A stretch of 17,749 nt of DNA from the NCBI GenBank assembly GCA_945862495.1, contig CAMAYM010000054.1, positions 1 to 17,749 on the forward strand, given 5' to 3'. Source of the DNA: Bordetella parapertussis (lineage in GTDB: Bacteria > Pseudomonadota > Gammaproteobacteria > Burkholderiales > Burkholderiaceae_B). This document shows, piece after piece, positions 1 through 7,716 of this stretch (position 1 is the first letter of the stretch; each line of letters opens with the position of its first letter). The translations under genes were made by a program, and so were the position numbers. The notes beneath the pieces are model-generated. The model worked only from the letters and a program-made list of their open reading frames with translations. It did no database searches and was not told the DNA's origin.

Positions 1-1022
1 CAAACTCGCTGATCATTACAGCAACCGAACCCGTTTTTAACGATTTAATGAAAGTGATTGCGCAACTCGACCGCCGTCGGACCCAGGTCTATATCGAATC
101 CATCATTGTCGAGTTATCAGATACGAATGCTGCCGAACTCGGCGTTCAGTGGCAGGCGCTCAACAGTTCGAACACTGCTTTTGCTGGTACCAATTTTAAC
201 GGACCAACCGCCTCGGGTAATACAAACATTATCGGAGCCAGTGCTGCGGTGAACGCAATGCTTGGCACAGCGGTTGCAGGTGCGGCAGCGCCTACCTTAG
301 GTTTAGGACTCAATATTGGCTCAATCACAACTTTTGGAAATAATTTGGCCTTTTCATCGCTCCTGAGGGCGATTTCAACAATTTCAGGTTCAAACGTATT
401 GTCGACACCTAACTTAATGACGCTCGATAACGAAGAGGCCCGCATCATTGTCGGTCAGAATATTCCGATTGTGACGGGTTCGTATGCGCAAACAGGCAGC
501 ACGTCTACCGTCACGCCCTTTCAAACATTCACGCGCCAAGATGTTGGCTTAACACTGCGTGTGCGACCACAAGTGTCAGACAATGGGACAGTGAAACTTC
601 AGATTTTTCAAGAAGTATCGAGCATCCAATCTGTTACTAACAGTGGAATTATTTTAAACAAAAGAAACGTCGAGTCCAATGTGATTGTTGAGGATGGACA
701 AATAATTGTGTTGGGTGGCCTGATTGGCGATAACTACACGGATGGTAGCTCTAAGATTCCGTTACTAGGTGATCTTCCATTAATTGGTGGTTTATTTAGG
801 TATGACAATAAATCTCGAACCAGAACAAATTTGATGGTTTTTATACGGCCCTCGGTATTGCGTAACAACGAACAAAACAATATTTTTTCAAATAATAAGT
901 TAGATGATTTTGAAGAAAAACGTAAGAGTTTTGTTCAAGTACCTCTATTTCCTAAAAATGACAATTTAAACACCGCAAGCTTGAGAGACATCAGAGATAT
1001 CATGCATGACATTGCACCATAA
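1..1022 (+). CDS. gspD: Type II secretion secretin GspD, C-terminal part (5' end outside window)
   Basis: This is the outer-membrane secretin that forms the exit channel of the type II secretion system. The frame is open from base 3, upstream of the first ATG (48), and already encodes secretin sequence there (NSLIITA, then QLDRRRTQVYIE). The gene therefore begins before the window, and ATG 48 is an internal Met. Visible parts are the end of the last N-domain, a Gly/Ala/Asn-rich stretch, then the conserved secretin core: VLSTPNLMTLDNEEA, VGQNIPIVTG, RQDVGLTLRVRPQV, and near the end VIVEDGQIIVLGGLI and KIPLLGDLPLIGGLF. A tail of about 50 residues follows, a possible S-domain that could bind a pilotin. 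The stop overlaps the gspE start (TAATG), so the two are probably translationally coupled. A secretin of another system (PilQ, type III) is unlikely given gspE and gspF next door. Confidence 0.96.
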   Translation, partial: NSLIITATEPVFNDLMKVIAQLDRRRTQVYIESIIVELSDTNAAELGVQWQALNSSNTAFAGTNFNGPTASGNTNIIGASAAVNAMLGTAVAGAAAPTLGLGLNIGSITTFGNNLAFSSLLRAISTISGSNVLSTPNLMTLDNEEARIIVGQNIPIVTGSYAQTGSTSTVTPFQTFTRQDVGLTLRVRPQVSDNGTVKLQIFQEVSSIQSVTNSGIILNKRNVESNVIVEDGQIIVLGGLIGDNYTDGSSKIPLLGDLPLIGGLFRYDNKSRTRTNLMVFIRPSVLRNNEQNNIFSNNKLDDFEEKRKSFVQVPLFPKNDNLNTASLRDIRDIMHDIAP

Positions 1023-2422
1023 TGAAAATCCCTTTTTCCTTCGCTAAAACTCATGAGGTTCTGTTAATCGGCGTGTCTGGAGAGACGCCAACGCTCTATT
1101 GGAGTCCCAAAACAAAGCCCTCTATTCTTCAAGAGGTTTCGCGAAACATTGGACCGCTTCACTTTTGTAAAAAGAGTTCAGAAGAAATTCTTGCCATGAT
1201 GAGTCAAGAGTTTGCTAAAAATGAAACAGATGCTGCAACGGTGGTGGATGAATTAGAAGAGAATGTAGATCTCGCGCGTTTAATGCAAGATATCCCCCTG
1301 ACACAAGATCTGTTAGAACTTAAAAATGATGCCCCTATCATTCGCATGATAAATAGTCTATTTAAACAAGCGAGTCGTGATGATGCGTCAGATATTCATC
1401 TAGAGGCCTATGAAAAACAATCTGTCGTTCGTTTTCGGATAGACGGAGATTTAAGAGACGTTGTGGATTTAAAACGAGGTCTGCATTCAGCCTTAGTATC
1501 AAGAATTAAAATTATGGCTTCACTGGATATCGCTGAAAAGCGTATGCCCCAGGACGGTAGGATCTCTCTGAGAGTCGGCAATAAGGCACTCGATATTCGA
1601 GTATCCACGCTACCTACCGCACATGGTGAGCGGGTGGTGATGCGCTTGCTCGAAAAAAATTACTCTAAATTAGATTTGAAAGTGCTTGGCATGGCGCCAG
1701 ATACTGAAAAAAAATTTTTAGAGCTGATTAATAAACCCTATGGGATTGTGTTGGTGACGGGTCCCACGGGTAGTGGAAAAACCACCACGCTCTATAGCGC
1801 GCTGTTAACCTTGCGCTCGCAAGTTACCAACATCATGACTGTCGAAGACCCCATTGAATACAACTTGGAGGGCGTTGGACAAACGCAGGTCAATTCGCGT
1901 ATTGAAATGAATTTTGCGAGGGCTTTGCGTGCCATTTTGCGTCAAGATCCTGATATTGTCATGATTGGTGAAATCCGCGATTTAGAAACGGCACAAATTG
2001 CTGTTCAGGCCTCCCTCACGGGACATCTGGTGTTGGCGACGCTTCACACCAACGACGCCCCTTCCGCCGTCACGCGCTTAATCGATATGGGTATCGAACC
2101 GTTTTTATTGTCTTCTTCGTTGCTAGGTGTTCTGGGGCAGCGCCTTATCCGCTTGAGCTGTCCAGCCTGCCATGGTCAGGGCTGTCCAGAATGTTCGAAC
2201 TCTGGCTTTAAAGGTCGCGCTGGCATTTACGAATTAATGTCAACGACGCCTGAACTCAAAGAGTTAATCCACCAAAGTGCTTCAGAAGCACAAATACGGC
2301 AAAAAGCGCTGGACACCGGGATGCGCTCGTTAAAGCAGGATAGCGAGCGGTGGGTGAGCGCCAACATGACGACGCCCGCAGAAGTCAGGCGTGTGACCGG
2401 CACCGATCACTTGGACGCTTAA
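1022..2422 (+). CDS. gspE: Type II secretion ATPase GspE
   Basis: Cytoplasmic hexameric ATPase that powers pseudopilus assembly (T2SSE family). The 466-residue protein has a short N-terminal domain (about 1-95). The ATPase core follows, with Walker A GPTGSGKTT (247-255), an Asp box around 272-280 (MTVEDPIEY), Walker B with QDPDIVMIGEIRD (308-320) and a His box HLVLATLHTNDA (335-346). A zinc-binding tetracysteine element sits at C380, C383, C388 and C391; its loop is short compared with many GspE proteins, where the two Cys pairs lie further apart. All catalytic motifs are intact. The N-terminal domain, which binds GspL in other systems, is present, although gspL is not in this window. The start ATG overlaps the gspD stop by one base and has no clear ribosome binding site of its own, which fits translational coupling. 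gspF follows one base after the stop. Confidence 0.97.
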   Translation: MKIPFSFAKTHEVLLIGVSGETPTLYWSPKTKPSILQEVSRNIGPLHFCKKSSEEILAMMSQEFAKNETDAATVVDELEENVDLARLMQDIPLTQDLLELKNDAPIIRMINSLFKQASRDDASDIHLEAYEKQSVVRFRIDGDLRDVVDLKRGLHSALVSRIKIMASLDIAEKRMPQDGRISLRVGNKALDIRVSTLPTAHGERVVMRLLEKNYSKLDLKVLGMAPDTEKKFLELINKPYGIVLVTGPTGSGKTTTLYSALLTLRSQVTNIMTVEDPIEYNLEGVGQTQVNSRIEMNFARALRAILRQDPDIVMIGEIRDLETAQIAVQASLTGHLVLATLHTNDAPSAVTRLIDMGIEPFLLSSSLLGVLGQRLIRLSCPACHGQGCPECSNSGFKGRAGIYELMSTTPELKELIHQSASEAQIRQKALDTGMRSLKQDSERWVSANMTTPAEVRRVTGTDHLDA

Positions 2423-2423
2423 C

Positions 2424-3647
2424 ATGCCCTTATTCCAGTTTGAAGCGGTGACCTATGCCGGTAAAACAGAACGCGGCACTGTTGAGGGCGAAAGCGTACG
2501 CGCGGTCAGACAACTCTTGTTAAATAAAGAGTTGGTGCCTATTTCGATTACAGATGTAGCACTCACACAAGCAGCAGTTAAAGAGCGCGGCTTATTTTCC
2601 AATCAGAAAGCGATCTCCGCAAAAGATCTGGCCATTTTATCAAAACAACTGGCCCTTCTGGTTAAGTCTGGCATCTCGATCGAAGACAGTATCACCATCC
2701 TTTCCGAAGACATGGGGATCAAAAAGCACACGCGTAAAGTGCTTGATTCAATCTTGGCAGATATCCGTTCTGGTATGCCGCTCTCTCAGGCACTGGCTAA
2801 CCATCCTCAAACCTTTAGTGCGTTCTACCAAGGTATCGTTGCTGCGTCTGAACAATCCGGTCAAATGGCTCACGTGCTGACTCAGTTGGCTATTTTTTTA
2901 GAAAAAAGAGAAGCCCTCAAGCAAAAAGCTTTCGGCGCGTTGGTCTATCCAGCAACGCTGCTGAGTGTTTCCTTTTTCGTCATCATCTTTTTGATGACCT
3001 ATGTGGTACCGCAAATTGTTCGGGTGTTTGAATCGACAAAACAAAAATTACCCGTCATCACGCAAGTAGTGATGGCGTTGTCTAATTTTTTAACGCAATG
3101 GGGCTTAACGCTTTTACTGGGTGGCTTGCTTAGTGCGTTGATCTTTAAATATATGTCGCGTCAACAAAATTTTCGATACCGCTGCGACGCGTTTTATTTA
3201 AAAATACCGATTTTGGGGCAATTACTGCTTGAGTTTGAAACGGCGAGATTCGCTGGGACGATGGCATTACTCGTCGGGGCCAATGTACCAATACTCTCCG
3301 CGCTCCACCATTCAAAAAACACCCTTTCGAACTTGGTCCTCAAAGAAACAATAGCGATGGCTGAGGCGCGCCTCGCCGAAGGCACCTCGCTGGCCAAGGC
3401 CATTGCAAACCAAGGGATTTTTTCACCCATCCTCGTACACTTAATACGCTCGGGTGAAGCGAGCGGACAGTTAGCAGAAATGTTGCGTTATGCCGCAGAA
3501 AACGCAGAGGCCGAAGCTGAAAATAAAACTAAAATATTTACGAATTTACTTGAGCCCGTATTGATCTTATTGATGGGTGGCTTTGTGCTCACCATTGTGA
3601 TGGCCGTTATGCAACCGATCTTAGAAATGAATAACGGCATCCGTTAA
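2424..3647 (+). CDS. gspF: Type II secretion inner-membrane platform protein GspF
   Basis: Polytopic inner-membrane protein at the base of the pseudopilus assembly platform. The 407 residues match the family's usual length of about 400. Two T2SSF domains are visible at about 70-193 and 273-395. Each carries the repeated motif that marks the duplication: ASEQSGQM near 141-148 and RSGEASGQL near 342-350. Three hydrophobic segments (about 171-198, 222-241 and 374-400) fit the known three-helix topology. The gene starts one base after gspE ends and is the last gene of the + strand D-E-F block. It meets gspK head-on, with only 23 bases between the two stop codons. Confidence 0.96.
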   Translation: MPLFQFEAVTYAGKTERGTVEGESVRAVRQLLLNKELVPISITDVALTQAAVKERGLFSNQKAISAKDLAILSKQLALLVKSGISIEDSITILSEDMGIKKHTRKVLDSILADIRSGMPLSQALANHPQTFSAFYQGIVAASEQSGQMAHVLTQLAIFLEKREALKQKAFGALVYPATLLSVSFFVIIFLMTYVVPQIVRVFESTKQKLPVITQVVMALSNFLTQWGLTLLLGGLLSALIFKYMSRQQNFRYRCDAFYLKIPILGQLLLEFETARFAGTMALLVGANVPILSALHHSKNTLSNLVLKETIAMAEARLAEGTSLAKAIANQGIFSPILVHLIRSGEASGQLAEMLRYAAENAEAEAENKTKIFTNLLEPVLILLMGGFVLTIVMAVMQPILEMNNGIR

Positions 3648-3670
3648 CCTGCTGGCTTGAATCAAAGACC

Positions 3671-4609
3671 TCATTTCACTTGAGTGAATTTTTGCTTACT
3701 CCATAACACTGCGGTGAAGTTATTATCAGACTGTCGCGTTGTAAATCTTTTGATCAAAGTTTGGGTATTAATATTGCGTAGATCAATCAACATATTGGTA
3801 TTGGCCAACCAATAATCTGACTTGACCCCCACAGCACTGTCTGACTGAAGTGTTTTGTTTGGCTGGATTTTTGAAAGCAAGGTCGTGATATCGCTCTGAC
3901 TTTTTAATGGCATACTCAGTCTAGATTGCACCAACTTTATGGCATCCGCTTGGGATAAGGATGGCCACATCGCTAACAATAGCTCAACAGAAGCAGTATT
4001 TAGGTTAATCGCAGTCGGCTCAGGCAACACGATCGCAAACTGACTGATTCTTTTAATCATGTCACTGGTGTAGCCAGGAATGTTGATCAGCTCCTCGAGG
4101 TATTGAAGCCGCTGGTTATTGCCCAGAACATATTGCGCAGTTTGATTTGCTAGATTCTTATTCAATCCGAGTTGCTCAAGCAAGTTGGCATACGTTTGAA
4201 TGGCGGATTGATTAACAGTGCTTAATTTTGCATCCCATAAATTTGAAATGTTGAACAGTCCTTGGGCGTCCTGAATGGAGCCACTAAATTTAACGCTTGT
4301 TAATTCTTCTGGCAAATCTTGATTTTTAAGAAAGTCTTCAATACTGCTGTTTTCAATAGGCAGCGCCCAGATTTCGCCTAAGTGATCAACGCCTTGGCTA
4401 TTCATCAAATCAATTCTTAAGACCAATCTCACGACATCGACGAGCGATCGTTGCAACCAATAAACTTGAGTATTTTCTTTGTAAATTCGAGTCTTTCTGA
4501 TTTCAAAATCTTGTTGCCACACCAAGCTGGCGATACAGATCGACATGAGACTGACCACAATTAAAGCCATTATTGTGGCGGACCCCTTTTGTGCGCACGC
4601 ATCCCGCAT
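3671..4609 (-). CDS. gspK: Type II secretion minor pseudopilin GspK
   Basis: Large minor pseudopilin thought to sit at the tip of the pseudopilus in complex with GspI and GspJ. The 312 residues are typical of GspK (about 300-330). The N-terminus is a class III leader, AQKG followed by SATIMALIVV, with the likely cut after G9. As usual for GspK, the mature protein has no Glu at position 5 (Met14 here), unlike the other pseudopilins. One transmembrane helix (about 12-31) is followed by a soluble domain with family-typical phrases such as DAQGLFNISNLWD, and later LNLNTA-like and LLAMWP-like helix-hairpin-helix sequence (INLNTASVELLLAMWP). The ATG abuts the gspJ stop with no spacer. It is the last gene of the G-H-I-J-K operon, and the gspL that often follows gspK is absent. 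Confidence 0.93.
   Translation of the reverse strand: MRDACAQKGSATIMALIVVSLMSICIASLVWQQDFEIRKTRIYKENTQVYWLQRSLVDVVRLVLRIDLMNSQGVDHLGEIWALPIENSSIEDFLKNQDLPEELTSVKFSGSIQDAQGLFNISNLWDAKLSTVNQSAIQTYANLLEQLGLNKNLANQTAQYVLGNNQRLQYLEELINIPGYTSDMIKRISQFAIVLPEPTAINLNTASVELLLAMWPSLSQADAIKLVQSRLSMPLKSQSDITTLLSKIQPNKTLQSDSAVGVKSDYWLANTNMLIDLRNINTQTLIKRFTTRQSDNNFTAVLWSKQKFTQVK
3675..3693 (+). terminator. Weak candidate terminator after gspF
   Basis: The arms TTCAC and GTGAA, with a four-base loop, are followed by TTTTT at 3689-3693. It lies just inside the 3' end of the convergent gspK. The stem is only five A/T-rich pairs, so this is a suggestion rather than a firm call. Confidence 0.25.
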
Positions 4610-5191
4610 TTACAACTTCCCTTCTGCGATACAAGAACTTGTCAGAGGAGCACGACTGCCCATCAGTGATAGTGAAATTTGCAGGCCTAACGCAGATTTC
4701 TTGGTAAAAGAACTCCAATACGGTTCAATCTTTTGCTGCAAGACGCGTGGCAGTTGATACGATAATTGCAAAGAGGCCAAGCCTGAGTCTGGGTCTTTCG
4801 ATAGCGTTTCAAGAATCTTATCGGCGTCTTGTTTATTGCTAAAGAGCGCGGTGGTATATCTTTTAAGAACATTGTCCTCTAACGTATAACCAACAAATTG
4901 CCATCCATTCGCTTGCAAAGAAGAATAGTGTCGCATGATCCAAGTGTATGTATTTCCTTGCACAAATGACGGCAGTGATTTTTCATCCGGATTGTTAACC
5001 ATTGTCTCGCAGTCATTTTGAAAATATTTCAGCATGACTACGATGGCTTCTTGATCTTTGATTTGTCCTTCAACACTGTCTTTTACCCGAAACGCACCCC
5101 CTAGACCTTGGCTGGCCATGAGTCCAAGGACACTCAAAATGAGCAACGCAATCATCGTTTCAATTAAGGTAAAGCCGTGATTATTCCTCAT
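4610..5191 (-). CDS. gspJ: Type II secretion minor pseudopilin GspJ
   Basis: Minor pseudopilin of the tip complex, 193 residues. It has a very short leader, MRNNHG, followed by the prepilin motif FTLIETMIALLIL. The predicted cut is after G6, and Glu11 is the conserved position-5 glutamate of the mature protein. One N-terminal helix (about 7-28) anchors it before processing, and the rest is a soluble beta-rich domain. The start overlaps the gspI-frame stop region as ATGA at 5188-5191, and the stop directly precedes the gspK start, so translation is probably coupled along the block. Assignment as J rather than H or I rests on gene order, size and the short leader. Confidence 0.92.
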   Translation of the reverse strand: MRNNHGFTLIETMIALLILSVLGLMASQGLGGAFRVKDSVEGQIKDQEAIVVMLKYFQNDCETMVNNPDEKSLPSFVQGNTYTWIMRHYSSLQANGWQFVGYTLEDNVLKRYTTALFSNKQDADKILETLSKDPDSGLASLQLSYQLPRVLQQKIEPYWSSFTKKSALGLQISLSLMGSRAPLTSSCIAEGKL

Positions 5192-5607
5192 AGATTCGAA
5201 GTGAGATAATTGAAGACCACCGTTGTGAGTTTGGCGAGACGCTGATCTTGTGGCTCAGTTGGGTCAGTGGGACTCGCAAGATAGACCTCAATCACGACCC
5301 GCCTAAATAATGGATTGGGTGTGGCAAAGGTCGTGCGGACACACACTAAGGGCACATTCAGTTGCGAGCAGTTTGTTTTGCGAATGTCATATTCAGGCCA
5401 TACTTTTTGTAGGTAAATTTTGTTTAACGCATCATTCGCCGATAACATCGCCAGATACTGTTGCTGAATCGTCGTTTGCGTTTGAACACTTTGCGTTAGA
5501 GCCTTTACGCCTGCCGTGAGGGCGATCGCCAAGATAGAAAGACCAATCAAGACTTCTATGAGAGAGAAACCTTGCTGCGCATCATTGTGTCGTTTTTTAG
5601 GCAGCAT
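5188..5607 (-). CDS. gspI: Type II secretion minor pseudopilin GspI
   Basis: Small minor pseudopilin, 139 residues, which nucleates the I-J-K tip complex in studied systems. The leader ends QQG and is followed by FSLIEVLIGLSILAIAL, with the predicted cut after G13 and Glu18 as mature position 5. The length and the short soluble domain fit GspI. Two cysteines lie close together (NCSQLNVPLVCVR) and could form a disulfide in the periplasm, which is my inference. The stop overlaps the gspJ start by four bases (ATGA). Confidence 0.92.
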   Translation of the reverse strand: MLPKKRHNDAQQGFSLIEVLIGLSILAIALTAGVKALTQSVQTQTTIQQQYLAMLSANDALNKIYLQKVWPEYDIRKTNCSQLNVPLVCVRTTFATPNPLFRRVVIEVYLASPTDPTEPQDQRLAKLTTVVFNYLTSNL

Positions 5608-5612
5608 GATAT

Positions 5613-6065
5613 TTAGTGAAGTTCAAAATAGCCATCTTGCCGGCGGTGAATCGTTGCGGACAATGTGTCTTGCGTGATCTTAAATAGGATAGCTGACGTT
5701 GAACCCGCCCCATCCAAAAGGAATTGAGTTGTACCTTCAACTTTTGTCTGCGTCTTCCAAACAAAGGGAGAGAGTGCATCGCCCACAACATAAAACTCGT
5801 CTTTCAAATTTGGTGTTAAAAATCGCCAACCCTTTTCATCAATCTGAAACATGATCGGCGCGCCCGAAAGGGTTGTTTCATCTTTAGCTTGATTCAGACT
5901 CACGAGGAGTCTGCGATTCATGTCTTTCCATTGCGTTTGTTCAGCGCCAAAAAAAGAAACAGACATCATCCCAAACACAACACTGAGGATGACTAAAACA
6001 ACAAGCACCTCAACCAATGAAAATCCAGCTTGGTGGTTTTTATTACCAATTGCCGAGATCTGCAT
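5613..6065 (-). CDS. gspH: Type II secretion minor pseudopilin GspH
   Basis: Minor pseudopilin, 150 residues from the chosen start. The leader [14 protein letters not shown] is followed by [13 protein letters not shown], with the cut after G14 and Glu19 as mature position 5. I chose the ATG at 6065 because GGAGGGAAAGG lies just upstream and gives a normal leader length. The frame is open to 6155, but that longer version would add 30 residues inside gspG and is unlikely. The chosen start overlaps the gspG 3' end by 23 bases. The soluble domain has a GspH-type ending ([20 protein letters not shown]). gspI begins five bases after the stop. Confidence 0.91.
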   Translation of the reverse strand: MQISAIGNKNHQAGFSLVEVLVVLVILSVVFGMMSVSFFGAEQTQWKDMNRRLLVSLNQAKDETTLSGAPIMFQIDEKGWRFLTPNLKDEFYVVGDALSPFVWKTQTKVEGTTQFLLDGAGSTSAILFKITQDTLSATIHRRQDGYFELH

Positions 6066-6510
6066 CAAAACCTTTCCCTCCAGGCTTATTGTCTGCACCA
6101 AGACTAAAGACATCAATTTCACCCCGGGTGCCTGGATTTGAGTATTGATAGGCAAATCCCCACGGATCTTTTGGCAAACGGTCTACATAGCCGTTTGGTT
6201 TCCAATTTTGAGGAATGGGTTCACTGGTTGGCTTTGCAACGAGTGCAGAAAGTCCCTGTTCGGTGGTGGGGTACCGACCGATATCCAGACGGTAAAGTTT
6301 GAGCGCTTGAACGATCGAGTTAATGTCTTGTTTGGCTGCGATCACACGCGCTTCATCTGGTTTGCTCATGATCTGTGGCACGATTAAGGTTGCCATGATT
6401 CCAATGATCGCGATGACGACCATAACTTCGATAAGCGTGAAGCCAAGCTGCGAACGATTCTCAATAGAGGATCCCTTCAGTTTGCGATCGAAAAAATTCA
6501 ATTTTCTCAT
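6043..6510 (-). CDS. gspG: Type II secretion major pseudopilin GspG
   Basis: Main subunit of the pseudopilus, 155 residues. The prepilin motif G followed by [19 protein letters not shown] has the cut after G23 and Glu28 as mature position 5. The soluble domain is strongly family-like: [24 protein letters not shown], and the C-terminal [20 protein letters not shown]. The aspartates of that last stretch match the calcium-binding loop of known GspG proteins. The 23-residue leader is long, and the ATG at 6510 has no strong ribosome binding site. An ATT codon at 6465, preceded by AAGGGA, would give an 8-residue leader and is a possible but unusual alternative start. It is the first gene of the - strand block and is divergent from gspC. 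Confidence 0.96.
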   Translation of the reverse strand: MRKLNFFDRKLKGSSIENRSQLGFTLIEVMVVIAIIGIMATLIVPQIMSKPDEARVIAAKQDINSIVQALKLYRLDIGRYPTTEQGLSALVAKPTSEPIPQNWKPNGYVDRLPKDPWGFAYQYSNPGTRGEIDVFSLGADNKPGGKGFDADLGNW

Positions 6511-6526
6511 TTGAGTTGAAATCCAG

Positions 6527-6556
6527 ATTATGCAAAAGTCTGTCCGAAAAGGTTAA
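6527..6556 (-). promoter_or_regulatory. Candidate promoter for gspG-K
   Basis: On the - strand, CATAAT (6532-6527; 5 of 6 to the sigma-70 -10 consensus) lies 18 bases after TTAACC (6556-6551; 4 of 6 to the -35 consensus). It sits 17 bases before the gspG start codon. This is a visual match only. Confidence 0.3.
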
Positions 6557-6644
6557 AATAACAGCTATAGCGGGCTCAGGCTAATAATAGTTGAGAATTA
6601 AATCTAGTCGAAGATACTTTATTCGTCTTCTTACGCCACGAACT

Positions 6645-7232
6645 ATGCAAACATCGTCAGATCAACAAAGCACGCTTGGCCAGCGGTTCAAAAAAATCAA
6701 AGAGATTCTGACCACCGATCATTCGATTGACTGGGCAAGCCTTTGGCATAAAGTGACGGGGCAACGGACCACAAATACGACAGGTCAGGATTTACAACGA
6801 TCGCATCGCTGGGGTGTCTTTTTAAATAAAATCAAACCACTGTGGTTTGCCCAACTCATCAGAAATACCTTGATTTTGTGTATCGTCTTTATCCTGACTT
6901 ATTGCTATTTAGCGATTGAACGCTTACCAAAATATTCAGATGTGACACAGCCGGTGCATATTGATCAGATCCACGATGTGCGAAAAGCTGCCAAGTTATT
7001 TGGCTACAAAGATACAGATATGTCTAAAGTCCAGCTGACAGGCTTAATGCGCCATGACGGTGCCTCGAGCGGGTATGCCATTTTTGAGGTGGATGGCAAA
7101 AACACAGGCGCTATTGCCGTCGGTGAGACCTTTGATAAGGGATATTTTTTAAAGAGCATTGGCCCTGAGGGCGTCGAGGTGATGTTTCAGGGCAAGCTTC
7201 ATCAAATTCCGATGCCGATCAAGGGATTTTAA
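6645..7232 (+). CDS. gspC: Type II secretion coupling protein GspC (no PDZ domain)
   Basis: Inner-membrane protein that links the assembly platform to the GspD secretin. One transmembrane helix (about residues 70-90, LILCIVFILTYCYLAIE) is followed by a periplasmic homology region (about 114-190). That region has AAKLFGYKD, LTGLMRHDG, AIAVGETF and LKSIGPEGVEVMFQG, the usual GspC pattern. The protein stops right after this region, so no PDZ or coiled-coil domain follows, as in some short GspC proteins. The cytoplasmic part before the helix is about 70 residues, longer than usual. The start is uncertain: I use ATG 6645 (195 residues), but a TTG at 6591 would add 18 basic residues, and neither has a good ribosome binding site. 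It is divergent from gspG and is followed ten bases later by the peptidase gene. Confidence 0.85.
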   Translation: MQTSSDQQSTLGQRFKKIKEILTTDHSIDWASLWHKVTGQRTTNTTGQDLQRSHRWGVFLNKIKPLWFAQLIRNTLILCIVFILTYCYLAIERLPKYSDVTQPVHIDQIHDVRKAAKLFGYKDTDMSKVQLTGLMRHDGASSGYAIFEVDGKNTGAIAVGETFDKGYFLKSIGPEGVEVMFQGKLHQIPMPIKGF

Positions 7233-7242
7233 ATAATAAAAA

Positions 7243-7716
7243 ATGTCGCTCATCTCCGTCTATGTCGTTGTCTGGATTGCGTTATTCGCGTGGGCCTCGT
7301 TCATCGATTTCAAGAGTTTCATACTTCCTGATTGGATCACCCTACCGCTCCTCCTGAGTGGCGTGATTTTTAACACCTTAAGTGCAAATAGTTTTTGCTC
7401 AAGCACGGATTCAGTGCTCGGAGTCTTGATCGGGTATGGATTGATTCGTTTAGTTGATGCGTGTTATTACAAGCTCAAAAAACTACGAGGGATCGGTCAA
7501 GGTGATGCAAAATTGCTGGCCGCAATTGGCGCAATTTTAGGTTGGCAGGCGATTTTCCCAGTACTATTTTTTTCTTCGATACTGGGGATCATCGCTGGGC
7601 TTAGTCTAAGTAAATTTAGTCGTTCAGCTCTTGAAAACAAAATACCCTTCGGCCCATTTTTGAGTCTGATTGCCTGTGCGTTTATTGTCGAAAAAGCGTT
7701 GTATCCTGGGCCTTAA
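7243..7716 (+). CDS. Short A24-type prepilin peptidase (GspO-like, catalytic domain only)
   Basis: Integral-membrane aspartic peptidase (Peptidase_A24) that would remove leader peptides from the pseudopilins encoded next to it. The two catalytic aspartates are visible: D22 in SFIDFKSFILPD and D88 in the GQGDAKLLAAIGA motif (the GxGD signature). A conserved IPFGPFLS lies near 134-141. Hydrophobic segments alternate throughout the 157 residues. Full GspO/PilD enzymes have about 250-290 residues and an N-terminal methyltransferase domain with a zinc-binding Cys motif. That domain is absent, and a stop codon in this frame at 7234 rules out an upstream extension. It resembles the TadV/CpaA size class, but the setting is T2SS. 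It follows gspC by ten bases, and its stop overlaps that of the convergent lipoprotein gene by four bases. Confidence 0.87.
   Translation: MSLISVYVVVWIALFAWASFIDFKSFILPDWITLPLLLSGVIFNTLSANSFCSSTDSVLGVLIGYGLIRLVDACYYKLKKLRGIGQGDAKLLAAIGAILGWQAIFPVLFFSSILGIIAGLSLSKFSRSALENKIPFGPFLSLIACAFIVEKALYPGP

Noticed and set aside
48..1022. gspD starting at ATG 48 as a complete gene
   Set aside because: The frame is open to the window edge and upstream codons already encode secretin sequence, so the gene is partial.
6066..6155. Upstream extension of gspH to 6155
   Set aside because: It would lie inside gspG and give a leader of more than 40 residues before the cleavage glycine; the ATG at 6065 has a strong GGAGG site.
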